Source: Ulva prolifera
Lineage: Eukaryota; Chlorophyta; Ulvophyceae; Ulvales; Ulvaceae
Reading direction: 5' to 3'
NCBI GenBank assembly: GCA_023078555.1
Contig: CM041198.1
Location: 2,716,800 to 2,780,799 of the forward strand
Length of the DNA: 64,000 nt
Shown here: piece by piece, positions 46,232-58,004 of the stretch
Layout: the number at the start of each line of letters is the position of its first letter
How positions within the stretch are numbered: the first letter of the stretch is position 1
Notes under the pieces: model-generated
What the model saw: only the letters and a program-made list of their open reading frames with translations
What the model was told of the DNA's origin: nothing
Database searches by the model: none
Translations under genes and position numbers: made by a program

Positions 46232-46591
46232 TCACATTTGATCAAGTGCCTGTTCCGCGCCTCCGTGAACATGCCTGGTCTCAAATGAAAAGTTCGTGAA
46301 CGTCAGCTGCGCTACGGCTGTGGTATTGTGCCGCGACGTAAATATGGAGGCTGGCGACAGCGCTGTCATAGCCAAAGGTGCACAACAACGCGGCAGCATG
46401 AAATACGGTTGATATGTCTGCTGGAACGCAATAAACTTGCTGTTTGAGTCGATGGTGTTAAAGTTGTGCTGGTTCACCCCACCCTTGTCCATTTTCGTTG
46501 CGCGTTCGTCATCGTCGGATCTCTTTGGTTGAGGTTTGCTCTTTGGCTTTCCATGCCCAAACACCATTGTCAGCTTGAATGACGTTTTCAT
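46232..46591 (-). CDS. Hypothetical ORF, Lys/Asp/Asn-rich, divergent
   Basis: An ATG at 46591 opens a 119-codon frame beginning MKTSFKLTMVFGHGKPKSKP, continuing basic/acidic (KRSDDDERATKMDKGG) and Asn/Phe-rich (HNFNTIDSNSKFIAFQ). The first 65 or so residues look like a genuine protein; the rest may be intron read-through. It diverges from the coiled-coil gene start at 46836, leaving a 244-bp gap that would be a shared promoter. No family was recognised. Confidence 0.35.
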   Translation of the reverse strand: MKTSFKLTMVFGHGKPKSKPQPKRSDDDERATKMDKGGVNQHNFNTIDSNSKFIAFQQTYQPYFMLPRCCAPLAMTALSPASIFTSRHNTTAVAQLTFTNFSFETRHVHGGAEQALDQM

Positions 46592-46835
46592 AAGGGCTGC
46601 ACATTTGATGGCGGGAGTATCGAGAAATATTTTCGTTCATATCCGCATGTGTATAGGTTGCAGTTCCACTGCTGATCTACTTTTGGCCACTAATTTTACG
46701 CACAGTTGTGGCAACTGAAGAAACTGGATCTTTTCGTCTTCTTTGTTGTCCGCGTTATTGCAATGCTGCTCAGCCGCTCGTGTGCGTGTTACGCGCATGT
46801 TGACATCAGCGTAGAGTTCGTGAACGTCTGAGACA

Positions 46836-49800
46836 ATGCGCAATGTGGCCGAGCAAGACCCACATACACAAATAGACGGTCTATCATTATGCAGGGAGCA
46901 GCTACAGAAGGAGGTCCAACACCTCAAAGACGGCGTCAAGGCGCTGTTCAATGCAATGCAGAGGCCACTTGTCGACGTTCATCACTTGCGATCAGAACAC
47001 GAGCAGACCCGGGAGCTGGTGGAAAACATAGACAAATTCAAGGGCGAAGTCACGAAAAGTCTCAGCCAGTTGACAGTGAAATGCAACACGCTGGATCAGC
47101 ATGTACCTGAGCTTCGTGAGAAGCTAGAACAGGCCATAAACACGATCAATGTACGCCCTCCAAATCGTTGCATCTGCATTATTGATTATCTGAAGCCTTC
47201 CAGAAATCATCATGTGCATGTGAGGGGCTCTCATCGTCATTTTATCCATAGGACAGGCGATTCAGCTCGCCGTCTACGCTGGCCTGTGTGCATGTGTATC
47301 TTCGAAGTAGTATGGTGCATAAATGCGATCCGAAACAGCAGTATGCCTCATCCACTGGTGCATGTTGTCGACGCCTGAAGTGCTCTGAGGTCACTTTAGC
47401 ACTTGCACCAGGTCACCAGGTCACCAGCTGGCATGCTTGGACCGTAGCACATGGTCCGGAGTGTGTCCATCCTAGAGAGTGTAGGGTTTAGCTACCGAAA
47501 TGTCAATCGAGCAGCGTCATCCCAAGGTCATGCTTTGTCTGTGCAGGCTGCTCAAGAGAACATGATGGCTGCGAATGCGCAAAGCTCACCTGCACCTTCA
47601 GAGCACAGCGTCCAGGACTTGCGTATGGATACGGTCGAGGCAATTCTAAATCTTCGTGAGAAGGTAATGCACACTTGCCACAGGATCCACTTTGCCTTTC
47701 TCTTCCGTGCGAGGAGCACTCGGGTGGTATACTGCGGAGAATAGCATCTGTTCCATGTGAACATTGCTAATGAAGCACAGCATCAGCTGTGTTGCAGTCC
47801 CCAGAAAATCCTTCACCTGCTCTCCATGATCAGCTGATGGCACGGCCCGGAACTCGTTTGTGAGGCCCACAGTGCAAGCAGCAGGTCCAGTTGCTATGTT
47901 GCAGTCCTAGATGCACTGCAGTGAATTTCGTGATATCCGCCAGGATGGCCACATCAACAGTGCAGCATTGACAGCCAAGGCTCGCCTCTTGATCGTCCCT
48001 ACATATGCCCAATCACATGGACCACCTCGCCACACCTGCATAGCTGTATTGCTAACTATACCTGCATAGGTGCAGGCTAAACAGATGGAGTCAGAGCGCA
48101 TGAAGAAGTCGCGCGACATGGAGGCCCTCATGATGGAGCTGTCCGCCATCCGCGGCCGCATGAAGGAGGGAATTGCCGCCAACGCCCGGCATGATGCTCT
48201 GCAGCCGCGCCTCTTGACCACCTCAGATGAAGTTGTGGTGCGATCTCCACGACCGGAAGCGGATGTTTTCGGAGTCTTTGGCTGTGGCGCTGTGGGTCAC
48301 CTGGGCGCAGCTGACAGCAGCAAGGCATTGCACACAGCTCCCGGGTGGACCGTCAGCCGAGGGATGACTCCGTGCGTGTATCAGTGTGGCTCATGCGCTA
48401 TGGCAGGGGCAGTAGCATGCACGGCGATCGCAGTGGAAGCTGTGTTCCTGGGATCACATGACATGGTTTGCAGGAGGCCGTAGCAGTGCATACTCGAGGA
48501 CACGTCGAGCTCGGCAGTGAGCACGTGACCGTCCACATCGGGGTGCTCGCGGAGCTGATCGGGTTCCAGGCAGCCAGGGGAGGCGCCAGCGGTGCGCATC
48601 GCGAATGCTTGTGGTCGAGAGCCGGCCGCCCTGCCTGAACACCCTCCCTGTATTTGCTGCAGGACACCAAAACCGGTTCTTGTCCAAGTTTGCTGGTGCC
48701 TGCTCTGTGCTGTGCAGTCACCGTGCGGTCCGCCCATCAATCTGGATATTTGAGAATTGGCGTGCAGCCGCGCCGCAGCCTTGCAGAACGCATGCACCTG
48801 TTCGACAGCACCCACCGTTGCAGTCTCTTGAAGGGAGCATCATGGACCCCATGCTTGCGGAAGACACCTTGCATGATACTTATCTGGTCGGAATCTGGCT
48901 TGCTGAAGCGCCTTGTAATTCCAGTATTCTTTGTTTGCAGCGGTGAGGGCTGGAGCCCGAGCGGGCGCACCGAGGTCTGCGGCCGCGGCTGCAGTAGCAC
49001 GGAGCACCCACGTCCCTGGCGCTGCGCATGCGCCGCGGGCGCGCACGCCCAAGTCCCACAAGGTGGACGTCACCCACGAGGACGCGGTGTCGCCCACGTT
49101 GGCCCGTAGCCGCCACCGACGCTCCGATAGCGGGCTCAAGTCCTCGTCCATGCCAAGTGTGGGCGCTCCGCCAAAGCCCAAGAGCAGACTCGTGGTACGA
49201 CTCCTGATGTGCAGGCTGCATTCGGTCACCCTCCTCTTCCTGCATCTTGCCTGGAGCCTTCTTGCCTGGAGCCTGGACAGCAAAATGGGATGTCTCAGAT
49301 TTGTGTCCCGTTGTAGAGGTGCGTGGCGAGGAGCCAGTGCGCAATTGCACCGCCAGCGTCGTTTGCTGTTTGCGCGGTGGGAGGAAGAGTGTTCTCCCGT
49401 TCCGTTCGAATTATTGCGTGCAGTGCCTGCACGCAGATCGTTTCGAGTGCTGCCATGTCCATGCCAGATTGCATGCCTGTGTGTGGCACTCATGACGGGC
49501 GGTTGTGCAGTCGCGGTATGAGGCTGTTCCAAGGGACACCGCCACCCGCACACAAGCCGACGTCGCGCGGTCCATTGGCGGTGGAGCGAGGTCGATGACG
49601 CCTACCGGTACGACGCGCTCCACCGCTGCCCGCACATTTGCGCGCCCCGGCAGTGGGCCGACGCCAGCAACCAGCGCCCGCACTGGCTCCACCGTTGCGG
49701 GCGCCCCTGCCCGCGGCTCCTCTGCTGACGCCGTCGCCGCTCGCGTCGCCAGCACGCGCCCCGCGCGGTCTGTGGCGCAGCGCCTGTCCAAGCCCAAGGG

Positions 49801-52800
49801 CGCTGTGGAGGTGGTGACGGCGCCGCGCAAGCCGCGCAGCTCGGCCGCAGCAGCATCGGGCATCCCGCGACGCGCGACCGAAACTGTTCGTGCGGCCCGC
49901 GCAAGCCGTGGCGCAAGCGTTGCGTCGTCGACCACCGCGCGGTCACCGAGTGTTGCGTCTACTGCGCGGCTGACACATTCCGAGAGCCAGGAGTTTGACG
50001 AGGGGTGCCTTGCGTCCCTCACTGGCGCCGAATCCGAGTCGTTTGCGACCGGGCCCTCCTCAATGAGCATCGGGGAGGGCTCAGAGTGCGGGACCAAGCC
50101 GGTCGGCGGCGAGTCCGAGCGGCCGCCATCGCGCCTGCAGCCCCCTCGGCGTGCCGGCGCGTCGCCGCTGATGGCCGGCGGCGCGCCGGAGGCCACGGCG
50201 GCCGCGGACCGCAACTCGCCGTCCATGAGCCTGTCGAGCACCGCCTCGGTGCCAAATATGTCGGTGTACAGCCCCGCAAACACGCACAGGACGCGCGTGA
50301 TCGAGGGCCTGCAGACGACCGAGTCCCCGGGCTCACCAGAGTTCTCGTCGCACAGCCCGCTGTCGAGCTCTGTGCAGGTCCGCAGCTTCCGGAAGGCGGT
50401 GCTGTCGGCGAGCCAGGAGCGGGGCGTGCTCGCCACGTCGGTCGCGGAAGGTGAGGAGCAGGCGCCCGCTGCCGGTGCGCCTCTCCTGATGGTTTGCCTT
50501 GCACCCGTCTCTCTGCCGTGTGCTCAGTGCCAGAGCCAAGCTGATGGGGGATATGCGGCATCAGCTTGTTTCGAGGTCACATGCTTACAGTTCCGCAGAT
50601 CCCGATGCTTCAGTTGTCATGCCTGGTGTTCTGTAAGGCATGATTCGGTAATCATGTCATGCGCCTTGCCACACCCATCAGGCATCTGCCTGCTAACACC
50701 CAAAATTCAATTCGTTGCACGCATTCATGCTAACCCCTATCTGCAACCCAGGTGGAGCCGATACTGTTGGCGAACCCAGCGCGGATTCTCTCCGGTTGAA
50801 CCTGGAAACTGTCGGGAAAACGTCCCCCGCCCGTGGCACTGGCAGTTCCCGCAGCCAGGGCGGGGAGAACTCTGTCCGATCCTGGCTGAATGGCGAGGGC
50901 CGCACGGTGCGCCGCCTCGTGTCATGGAAGTGCATGCTAGATCAGGCGACCCTCATACATGTGTATATGTGTATGCATGATTGTATCGCCAAATGCATTG
51001 GGGCATCGGTAACGTATGCTTCAGATTGGCGTCTCGCACTGACTATCTATCAGCATGTCCTTGGATTCGATTGGTCGGCAGCTGCCGACTCCTTCACTAT
51101 TATTTGCTCAGGCGGCCACATGTTCTGTGCCTTGTCTGGCACCCGCAAAGACTGATTCGTTGTCTCTTCTGCTATCAATCGCCCCTGCGATTCCGTGACT
51201 CTGCTGGCTGGAACTGTGCCTCTCTCTGGTGCATGAAGCATTTGCGTACGTTGTTCAGGGGAGCCTAGCGAGCGAGCCCGAACCGAGTCTAAGCGGCGCC
51301 CTTCCCAGCACTATGCAACCCAACATGACTCCGCGCATGGAGCATCGACTGCCCTCCAGTTTCGATATCGCGGACACCCCACCTCCGGACGCGTCTGGAG
51401 CGCCGCGCACACCGAAGAGCAAGCGGCGGCTGTCGGAGGGTGCGGACACACCCACTGTGCTTGCCCTGGATGCTCAGTGTGTGATGCAAGTCTCGTGTGT
51501 GTCTAGTGTGGTCCAGTATGCTCCGGGGGAGTGCATGCTTTCCTCCCGGGACGATCTTCGCTGCCGGCTGGCGAGCACCCAAGTCACTGTGTGATGGCAC
51601 CTCTCGTGCCATCCACAATGGTCCACAAGTTCTCAGATCATCGTGCCACGTATACCAGATTCGTCGTGAGCCTGTTCTGTGCGAAACCATGTACACGGGC
51701 GTTCCCAGACAACAGGGTGGGTGCAAAACACACGGCGAGGCACCAGCGTGGGCACCGGAGCATAGGGGTCGCTGTGTACAGGAGGCTCGTCCCCGGATCG
51801 GCTGCAAGGTGCCAGCCCCCCGCAGCGTAAGGGGCCTCCGCTGAGCCCCTCCAAACACAGCCCCTCCAAGCACAGCAGCCCCCGCGCTGCTGGCATCAGC
51901 AGCCCCAAGGGCAGCCCCGGCCGGCGCCATAGCCTCGGCGGCCAGATGGACCGCCACCACAGCCTGAGCACCCTCGCGCCGGTGATCGAGGAGCCGGCGG
52001 TCCTGCCGGCCTCGATAGCCGAGAGTCTGTCGGGCGGGATGAGTGCCGCGGCAGCCGCAGACGCGACAAAGGCCGCGCAAGCTGGCACCATGGCGCCTGC
52101 GCCCGGGAAAACGGTCGACGGGTATAGCGGCATCCGCATATCCTCCTCGCTGGACTGGCTGCAGAGTCAATCGGGAGGGTGCGAGCGATCCCAGTAAACG
52201 ATTGTGTGCTGTGGACAGCTGAGTCTGGGGCGGCGTTGCTTGCATGTGCTCACTGCATCCTTACTGTTGTGATGTGGCTCCTGCACCCATTTTACAGCAT
52301 CCCATCGAATCGTGGAGCATGCGCTCACTGCAGCGAGTTCAGGGCATCGACACAGGCATGCACGTGCCGCTCACGCGTGCTTCACCCGCTGCGCTCTTCT
52401 CGCCACCTGGAGCTTACCCACGTGTGGTCCTGTGTGCAGCAGCCAGAAGGAGAACCAGATGCGGAATCGGGTCGCGCCGAGCACGGCGTCGGCGGGCTCG
52501 TCGTTGCCTTCCAAGCTGCGCTCGTTTGTCAGCTCCGCAACTAAGGGCAGTGCGGGTGCGTGAGTGCGTGACCCCAATGCCTGTGCGCAGCGCTGTCGCG
52601 CCGCTTCCAGCCACGTCCTGTAGTTCAGTCCGCTGTGGCATCTGTGGCTCCCAGCATGGGCGTGCTGGCCCCATATGCAGCTGCCACCAATGGTGGACGC
52701 GTCCTATCGTATCTCAGGCGTCCTCAGCGGCGGCTGGCTGAACGCGTCAAGTGTTTTGCTGGAGTTTTGGCGGTTGCAAATGCATACATTCCATCACTTC

Positions 52801-53194
52801 TTCAGACCGCAATAGTCATGTGACTATTGTGCATGTCACATGATGTAGTTTACATCACCTCTTGTCTGAGGATCTTGCGGCGCTGTCCACTACGCTGACC
52901 GTGTTGGAGGTGCGTCTGTGTGCTGTCGGGTGGCAGTGCATTGGTCATGGCCTCCACTGTGATGCAGATCTGGAGGCGCAGCAGCGCGCGATGCGCCGCG
53001 CATCGCAGCTCTTCCAGCCCGACAACTTTTCGATTGACTCGAAGGACTCGTGCAAGCCGGAGAAGTGCGAATCGCCGCTGAAGGCTGGAGACCGCTCTGC
53101 ACGCAACGGCCAGGGCACCGACCCCCCGCTGCGGCCGAACGCGCAGCTTGAGCAGCGCATCGCTCAGCTGCGGTCCGAGAAGGAGGGGCGGTAG
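46836..53194 (+). CDS. Coiled-coil, Ser/Ala/Pro/Arg-rich protein of unknown function
   Basis: Phase-consistent exons: 46836-47150, 47547-47663, 48076 to about 48232, 48474-48591, 48941-49194, 49511-50450, 50752-50906, 51259-51439, 51809-52178, 52440-52555, from 52591, and a last part ending at stop 53194 (junctions after 52591 are uncertain). ATG 46836 is preceded by an in-frame stop. The N-terminal third is a predicted coiled coil (EQLQKEVQHLKDGVKALFNA; CNTLDQHVPELREKLEQAIN), extended by KQMESERMKKSRDMEALMME. The long middle is disordered, basic and rich in Ser, Thr, Ala, Pro and Arg, with many SP/TP sites (SPSKHSPSKHSSPRAAG; RTPKSKRRLSEG). The C-terminus returns to helix (LEAQQRAMRR; AQLEQRIAQLRSEKE). 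This resembles microtubule- or centrosome-associated scaffolds, but nothing diagnostic is seen, so the function is unknown. Confidence 0.62.
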
Positions 53195-56100
53195 CTCTCT
53201 GTGCGGAGGCCCTTGCCTGGGGCCAGGGCAGCGAAATGGTGGCGAATCGCGCAGAGGTTACCGACTCAAGTCGGTGCCGGGACCTGCCGCGGTGCGTTTT
53301 GTGACTCTGATCTGCACGTGGCGTCGAGTGGTGCAGCGCGATGGGGCTTGGTATTTGCAGCTGGGAGGATGAGTTTGAGTGGGTCACAACGCCCCAATTT
53401 GCAATGGTCTCGTTGCTATGCGGTTGTGCAGTGGGCAGGACCTCGCCTGGGCGTGGTCACCATTCCATTCTCCGAGTCTGTCCACATCTTCGTGACGCCG
53501 TCGGGGGTGAGCGCCGGGATGCTCGGCGTGTGGCGGTGGGAGTATAGACTGGGTAGTCTGAGTCATGTTTAGCTGGGCCAGCAAGATAGTCATGCACTGT
53601 ATTCACTTGAGCTGGCGTGGTTGTACACTCGTGACCTTGCATGCGCCAACTCGTATGTGGTCACAGGGCCTCACGGGGCAGTTGATGCTGGTGTCTATGG
53701 TGTTGGTGTCTGTCCTTTGATGCACACTGTGTTCAGATGTCGACGCAGTCACGCACGGCTGCACGCATCTGCTGTAGCTGGGGAGTAGGATGTTCTGTGG
53801 GCGGTTTCCGTTGGGTTTGTGTACATGGTGCATTTGTGACCTGGTCACAACAGGCTGCTTCTGCGGCCCTCATGGGTTTTCTCGCTGCATCGGGCGGAAG
53901 TATTGTAATGTGAAATGAAGTGGAGGACTGCGTGGTCTTGTTATGGTGCATGACATGGGCAGTTGACATCCGAACAGGAACTCAAGCAACGAGACATCAA
54001 CATGTGCAGAAAGATCAGCTGCCTGCCAATCACGACCTGACCTTGAACAACAATATTTTCGACGAAATCCATATCTTTGTAATCTTGCATATTGGATTTG
54101 AACACAGGCTGCGGATAGTGTGAGTAATCTAGAGGTAGCTAATTTCACAGCAGCTGTGTTCTTTCAAAATCCAGGCTTGAATTTTGACTCGAATACTGCA
54201 TTGCGCAAGCCTCTCTGATGCCTTGGCTCCGACACCACGATTCTGTTCTGCCTGATGTGCTCACTACAGCTTGCAGTCTTACCTCACGTGCAGCGTCGAG
54301 CCATGGAGCTTCTCTCGATTTCTCACTCGATCAGCCCTCAAACCTACATGTAGACTGATTTATTGTCCTCGTCTTGGCGTTCTGAGCAACATACTCTGGT
54401 CATTGTGACCTATGTACTCTATAGGGCTTCTGAATGCAGCGCTGAGACTCGCAAATGGACACGTAGTCACAACATATGATCAAAGCGGCAATTATCTGAA
54501 GACTGCAAAACATTCCGACATCTTACGAACAACATTACCGTGATAGGCATTGTCAATGCCAAATTGAAGCTCCTGTACGGCGGCTTGACATTATTCATGT
54601 ACATACCCTCCAGCTCTGGTAATGTAGGTGTTCTGTTGTTTTTTATCACGATGCTCTGCCCGTTGGCATTTTCCGCACACTGACAATGTTTGTGTGGATA
54701 TGCCACCAGAACTCGTGTGCCAGTGGTGTCAGGCTGAAGATGTGTTGCCTTCACCACATCACGAGGCGGTCGCCTTGCCTATGCGTGCTGGTGACACACC
54801 TATAGGTGTATATATCTCAGCAGAACTGTGTCACGGTGATAAGCAAATGCAGGCTGTGAATGCTCGACAAGTTTAGTCTGACATGTGTGCAATGCATGGC
54901 ATTCGCGATTCTGCAGGCCATGGCGACCTGAAGGAATTCCCCATGCATTGCCTCAGCCAACGATCATGCGCATGTGGCCTTCACGTCTGAGCTTCCAGGC
55001 CATTGCCCTCCAGCCATGCCATGCACTCTCAAAGCAATTATCTGCTCGCAATGTCAACTTCACAACTGCTTCGTCAACAATGTGGCAGAAGTCCGCAGAT
55101 TCTGCCATCGTCCATGTATGCCACGCGATCACAAACCTTTCTCTGACCAGTTCTCGGGCATGTCACTACAAAGAAATCAGCTGCAGTCCTGGGCCACTGC
55201 TTTGCTTCGTTTGCATCCTGGAAGCTTGCCAGACAGTGTTCTGCTGGAGGAGTTGGCAGTCATCTCGGGTGGCCTCGCTGAGTCGTCAAAGCATGGGCTG
55301 GCCTTGCGTGTTGACATGTGAGCCGGTGTCCAGATAATCCTGCTGTCGTGGATGCTGCTTTGGTGCTCGTTAAGCATGCTTGGCGGCATGGGCCACGATG
55401 TTGACCCATGCCCAAACAATCTCTCCACCTAATTGATAAGCGGCAGGAAGCAAGTGGCAGGAAGCAAGTGGCAGGAAGCAAGTGGCAGGAACACCATCTG
55501 CCACTGTCAATGGCTAGCTTTTGATATAGTCTATGAAGAGCAGTCACTGAACACACCACATTGAGCAGAAGCTCCACGAGCAGGCATATACACAGGTCAC
55601 TTGCACCAAGTAATTCTCATATTGACCATGTTACTTCAACATTTCCACTCCTAGCACTTCCTCACATCAACAGTCTTGTGATCTATCAATGAGTCCATCA
55701 TTGAAGGGGCTTGCATCTGTGTGACCTGCGCTTCGTATGGGATGTATTATGATTCAGCCGTCTTATCTCCACTGAGATTTTCGGCTGGCATGCACATGGA
55801 GCTTTCGAGACTCCATCCATCGCTGAGCAGCCGCGTTGAAACTGTGCGTCTATGCTGATAGCATCGCCACAGGTACAGCAGCAGCTATGTCGAGTGATAG
55901 TGGCGTAGGTCACCACAAACGAGGCTTGTGTACTGCGTGACCCCGGGGGTAGTGCAGTGTCTGAGGGAGGTCAGTGGTGCTACTGGGCATCGGGGTTTGT
56001 GTTGCTGAAATTGTTTCCTCTGAAGATTCTCAGACAGGACACCCAGGGCTGCCATCCGAGTCATTGGCATGTCTCATGCCGATCGAACATGAGCATCGCA

Positions 56101-56661
56101 ATGATACATGTGAAATCAATGCTGTCGTTTACACGAGCCGCTGTGACTGTGCCGAACAGCAGCTGCTGAAGTGAGACACTGGTCAAGTTAGGGATGGAGA
56201 CCTGCAGTTGAATGGCGTCGATGCATGGTACCGGGGTTGCACATGCACATCTCACTTCTAGTTGTCAGCCATGTTACGTCCGGGATGCAGGCCAAACTGG
56301 CGCCTTTGATATCAATACATTTTCCTTTACAGTATGGTCTGCTTCGTCCCCACCAACATATCCACTTCTACTTCACCCGCAAAAAGGTCATGGAATGCCC
56401 TCGCAATGCAGCTCAGCCGAAAGATTCAGAAACGAGGGGACGTTAGGCCTCCTGGTGTGGCTTGTATCACTATCAGGGTCGACTTTTGCCCCAGGTCACA
56501 TGGACACTGCAGTCAGCGTGCATGCCGGCGTGCTCAGCTGGGGTTGATAGAACAGGTCGATCGTAAATAGTGCAAGGTCGGTCACATCTGACATAATTTT
56601 TTTTGTAAACGACTGCTGAGCTGCTGTGAACGGAGGTCCCCCCGTAAGCTGACTGTATCTT
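53195..56661. other. No assigned gene; several coding-like fragments
   Basis: About 3.5 kb with weak signals only. On the plus strand, 54700-54876 opens with MPPELVCQWCQAEDVLP to a stop. A piece after CTGCAG at about 55184 (SWATALLRLHPGSLPDSVLL) ends at stop 55321. 55974-56174 and 56330-56446 are protein-like but unconnected. On the minus strand, 54757-54467 and 54148-53870 are also open. None chains convincingly and none matches a family I know. A 14-bp tandem repeat is at 55442-55490. Confidence 0.3.
55442..55490 (+). repeat. 3.5 tandem copies of a 14-bp unit
   Basis: GGCAGGAAGCAAGT repeated at 55442, 55456 and 55470, with a half unit to 55490, all identical. Confidence 0.97.
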
Positions 56662-57370
56662 CTACTCCTTCGGCTTTCTGGCATGTTGTTCCCCGTCCAC
56701 CCCATGTTTTTCTTGAATCTTTCGTAATCTTTCTTCCTCTTCTTTCATGCTTTGGTGTTGTTGTTGTCGCTTTTGGTTCCAGTACAGGACGATTAAGTAT
56801 CTATTCTGCACATTGAAACCCGAGAGACCTTCTTGAGCACGTTTGGCGTCGAAGATGTCTTCATACACGACATAGGCAGTTCCCTTCGTCTTCTTTTCAC
56901 ATCCTCTGCATGCAGCATCTGGATAGTTGACGGTCGCATACACAAGGTCCTAGGCATGCCATTCTCAGGTGCAGCAGCTGCGGAGATACATACCGGCTGA
57001 GGCTGTACGCCCAGGCTGGCACAAAACACAGCAAACACATATGCAGCCAAGTAGGACGGCCAATTTCAGCAAATTATCATGTATGCTGTTGTTGTTGTTG
57101 TTGTTGCGATTTTTTGGCAAGGCCTGGCGTCACCGGTAAACCACTGTTGCTAGCCAAGTGGAGAGGTACGCACATCCGAATCTGCCGTACTGCACCATAG
57201 TCCCCGAATATTTTATACATTTCGTCTGGAGTGATGTTGAAAGGCAGATTGCGAATGTACAGAATTCGATTGACCTCAGGAGGCAGGCGTTGTACACCTC
57301 CACCGAACATGCCCGATCCCCCCACCGAGCCTCCCGGCGTCATGCCGGGAGTCATCATGGGTGTCGCCAT
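56662..57370 (-). CDS. SF3B6: SF3B6 / p14, U2 snRNP branch-site RRM protein
   Basis: p14 contacts the branch-point adenosine within the SF3b complex of U2 snRNP and binds SF3B1. Two exons, 57370-57174 and 56905-56662, join in phase 2 to 146 residues (human about 125). The RRM begins [20 protein letters not shown] (about 28-47) and continues [16 protein letters not shown] with RNP2 [11 protein letters not shown]1 is KGTAYVVYE, then [20 protein letters not shown] and [11 protein letters not shown]. It ends in a Lys/Glu helix ([15 protein letters not shown]). A Met/Thr/Gly/Pro-rich leader of about 27 residues ([18 protein letters not shown]) is an extension relative to animals. ATG 57370 is chosen as the first in-frame ATG; the frame stays open a little further upstream without one. 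A GTT trinucleotide run lies in the 268-nt intron. Confidence 0.94.
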
Positions 57371-58004
57371 AATTGAGCTTTCACTGTCACTGGCGAATTT
57401 ACTATTCGCGACGGTTGGACTTCGAGGCTTTGGCAATCCTCAACGGCAGCACTCCTACAATCAGCACACGGGTGTATTCAGACGGGGCACGCGACACCAA
57501 CGACGTTGCGGTTTCGCAAGCTTTATTTGGCCCTGGGCCGCATGACCCCTTGCAGTTTACCATCCGTGGACTTGTGCTTGCTGCGACTGCGATGTCTACA
57601 GGTGTAATATTTGGTAAGGCAGCACACTTGTGGCCAGTGATAAGGCGAAGAGCAAAGAGGTGGCCCGTATTACTGCGATAACGCACTGCGTGCTCACACT
57701 TAGGTACATGCAACGCCTCAGAACGCTGTTCACGCCACGAACTAGTCTCTGCGTCTGCTCATCTGGCACGGGCTGACATGTTGCAGCTATTGCCCAGTGC
57801 ACCTGGTCCGAAGTAGCCCAGGCTGGAGTGCAAATGGGCGAAATTAGGCTACAGTTGAAAAGGAATTGCAATCGCTGATTGCGCAAGGTAATATGTGCAA
57901 CAAGCTTGTACTTCGATGACCAGTTCCAATTCAAGCGCAGTGAGTTGAGGGGCTTGTTGATCTTTCCGCAATCAGCTTGCGCGGTGTAATACATCTGTAC
58001 AAGT
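57371..58004. other. Divergent promoter region of SF3B6 and the NHX gene
   Basis: 634 bp between two divergently transcribed starts. A plus-strand frame immediately behind the SF3B6 ATG (57373 to about 57600) reads [20 protein letters not shown] and ends at CTACAG/GTGTAA, so it could be a non-initiating 5' exon of the exchanger gene. The minus strand is also open (57713-57402). Neither is proven. Confidence 0.4.

Noticed and set aside
49411..50436. 341-codon minus-strand frame
   Set aside because: Antisense of the large Ser/Ala/Arg-rich exon 49511-50450. The plus strand has matching splice sites and in-phase neighbours; the minus strand does not.
57373..57681. Plus-strand frame directly behind the SF3B6 start as a separate gene
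   Set aside because: No ATG, and it overlaps a divergent promoter. It was kept only as a possible 5' exon of the NHX gene.
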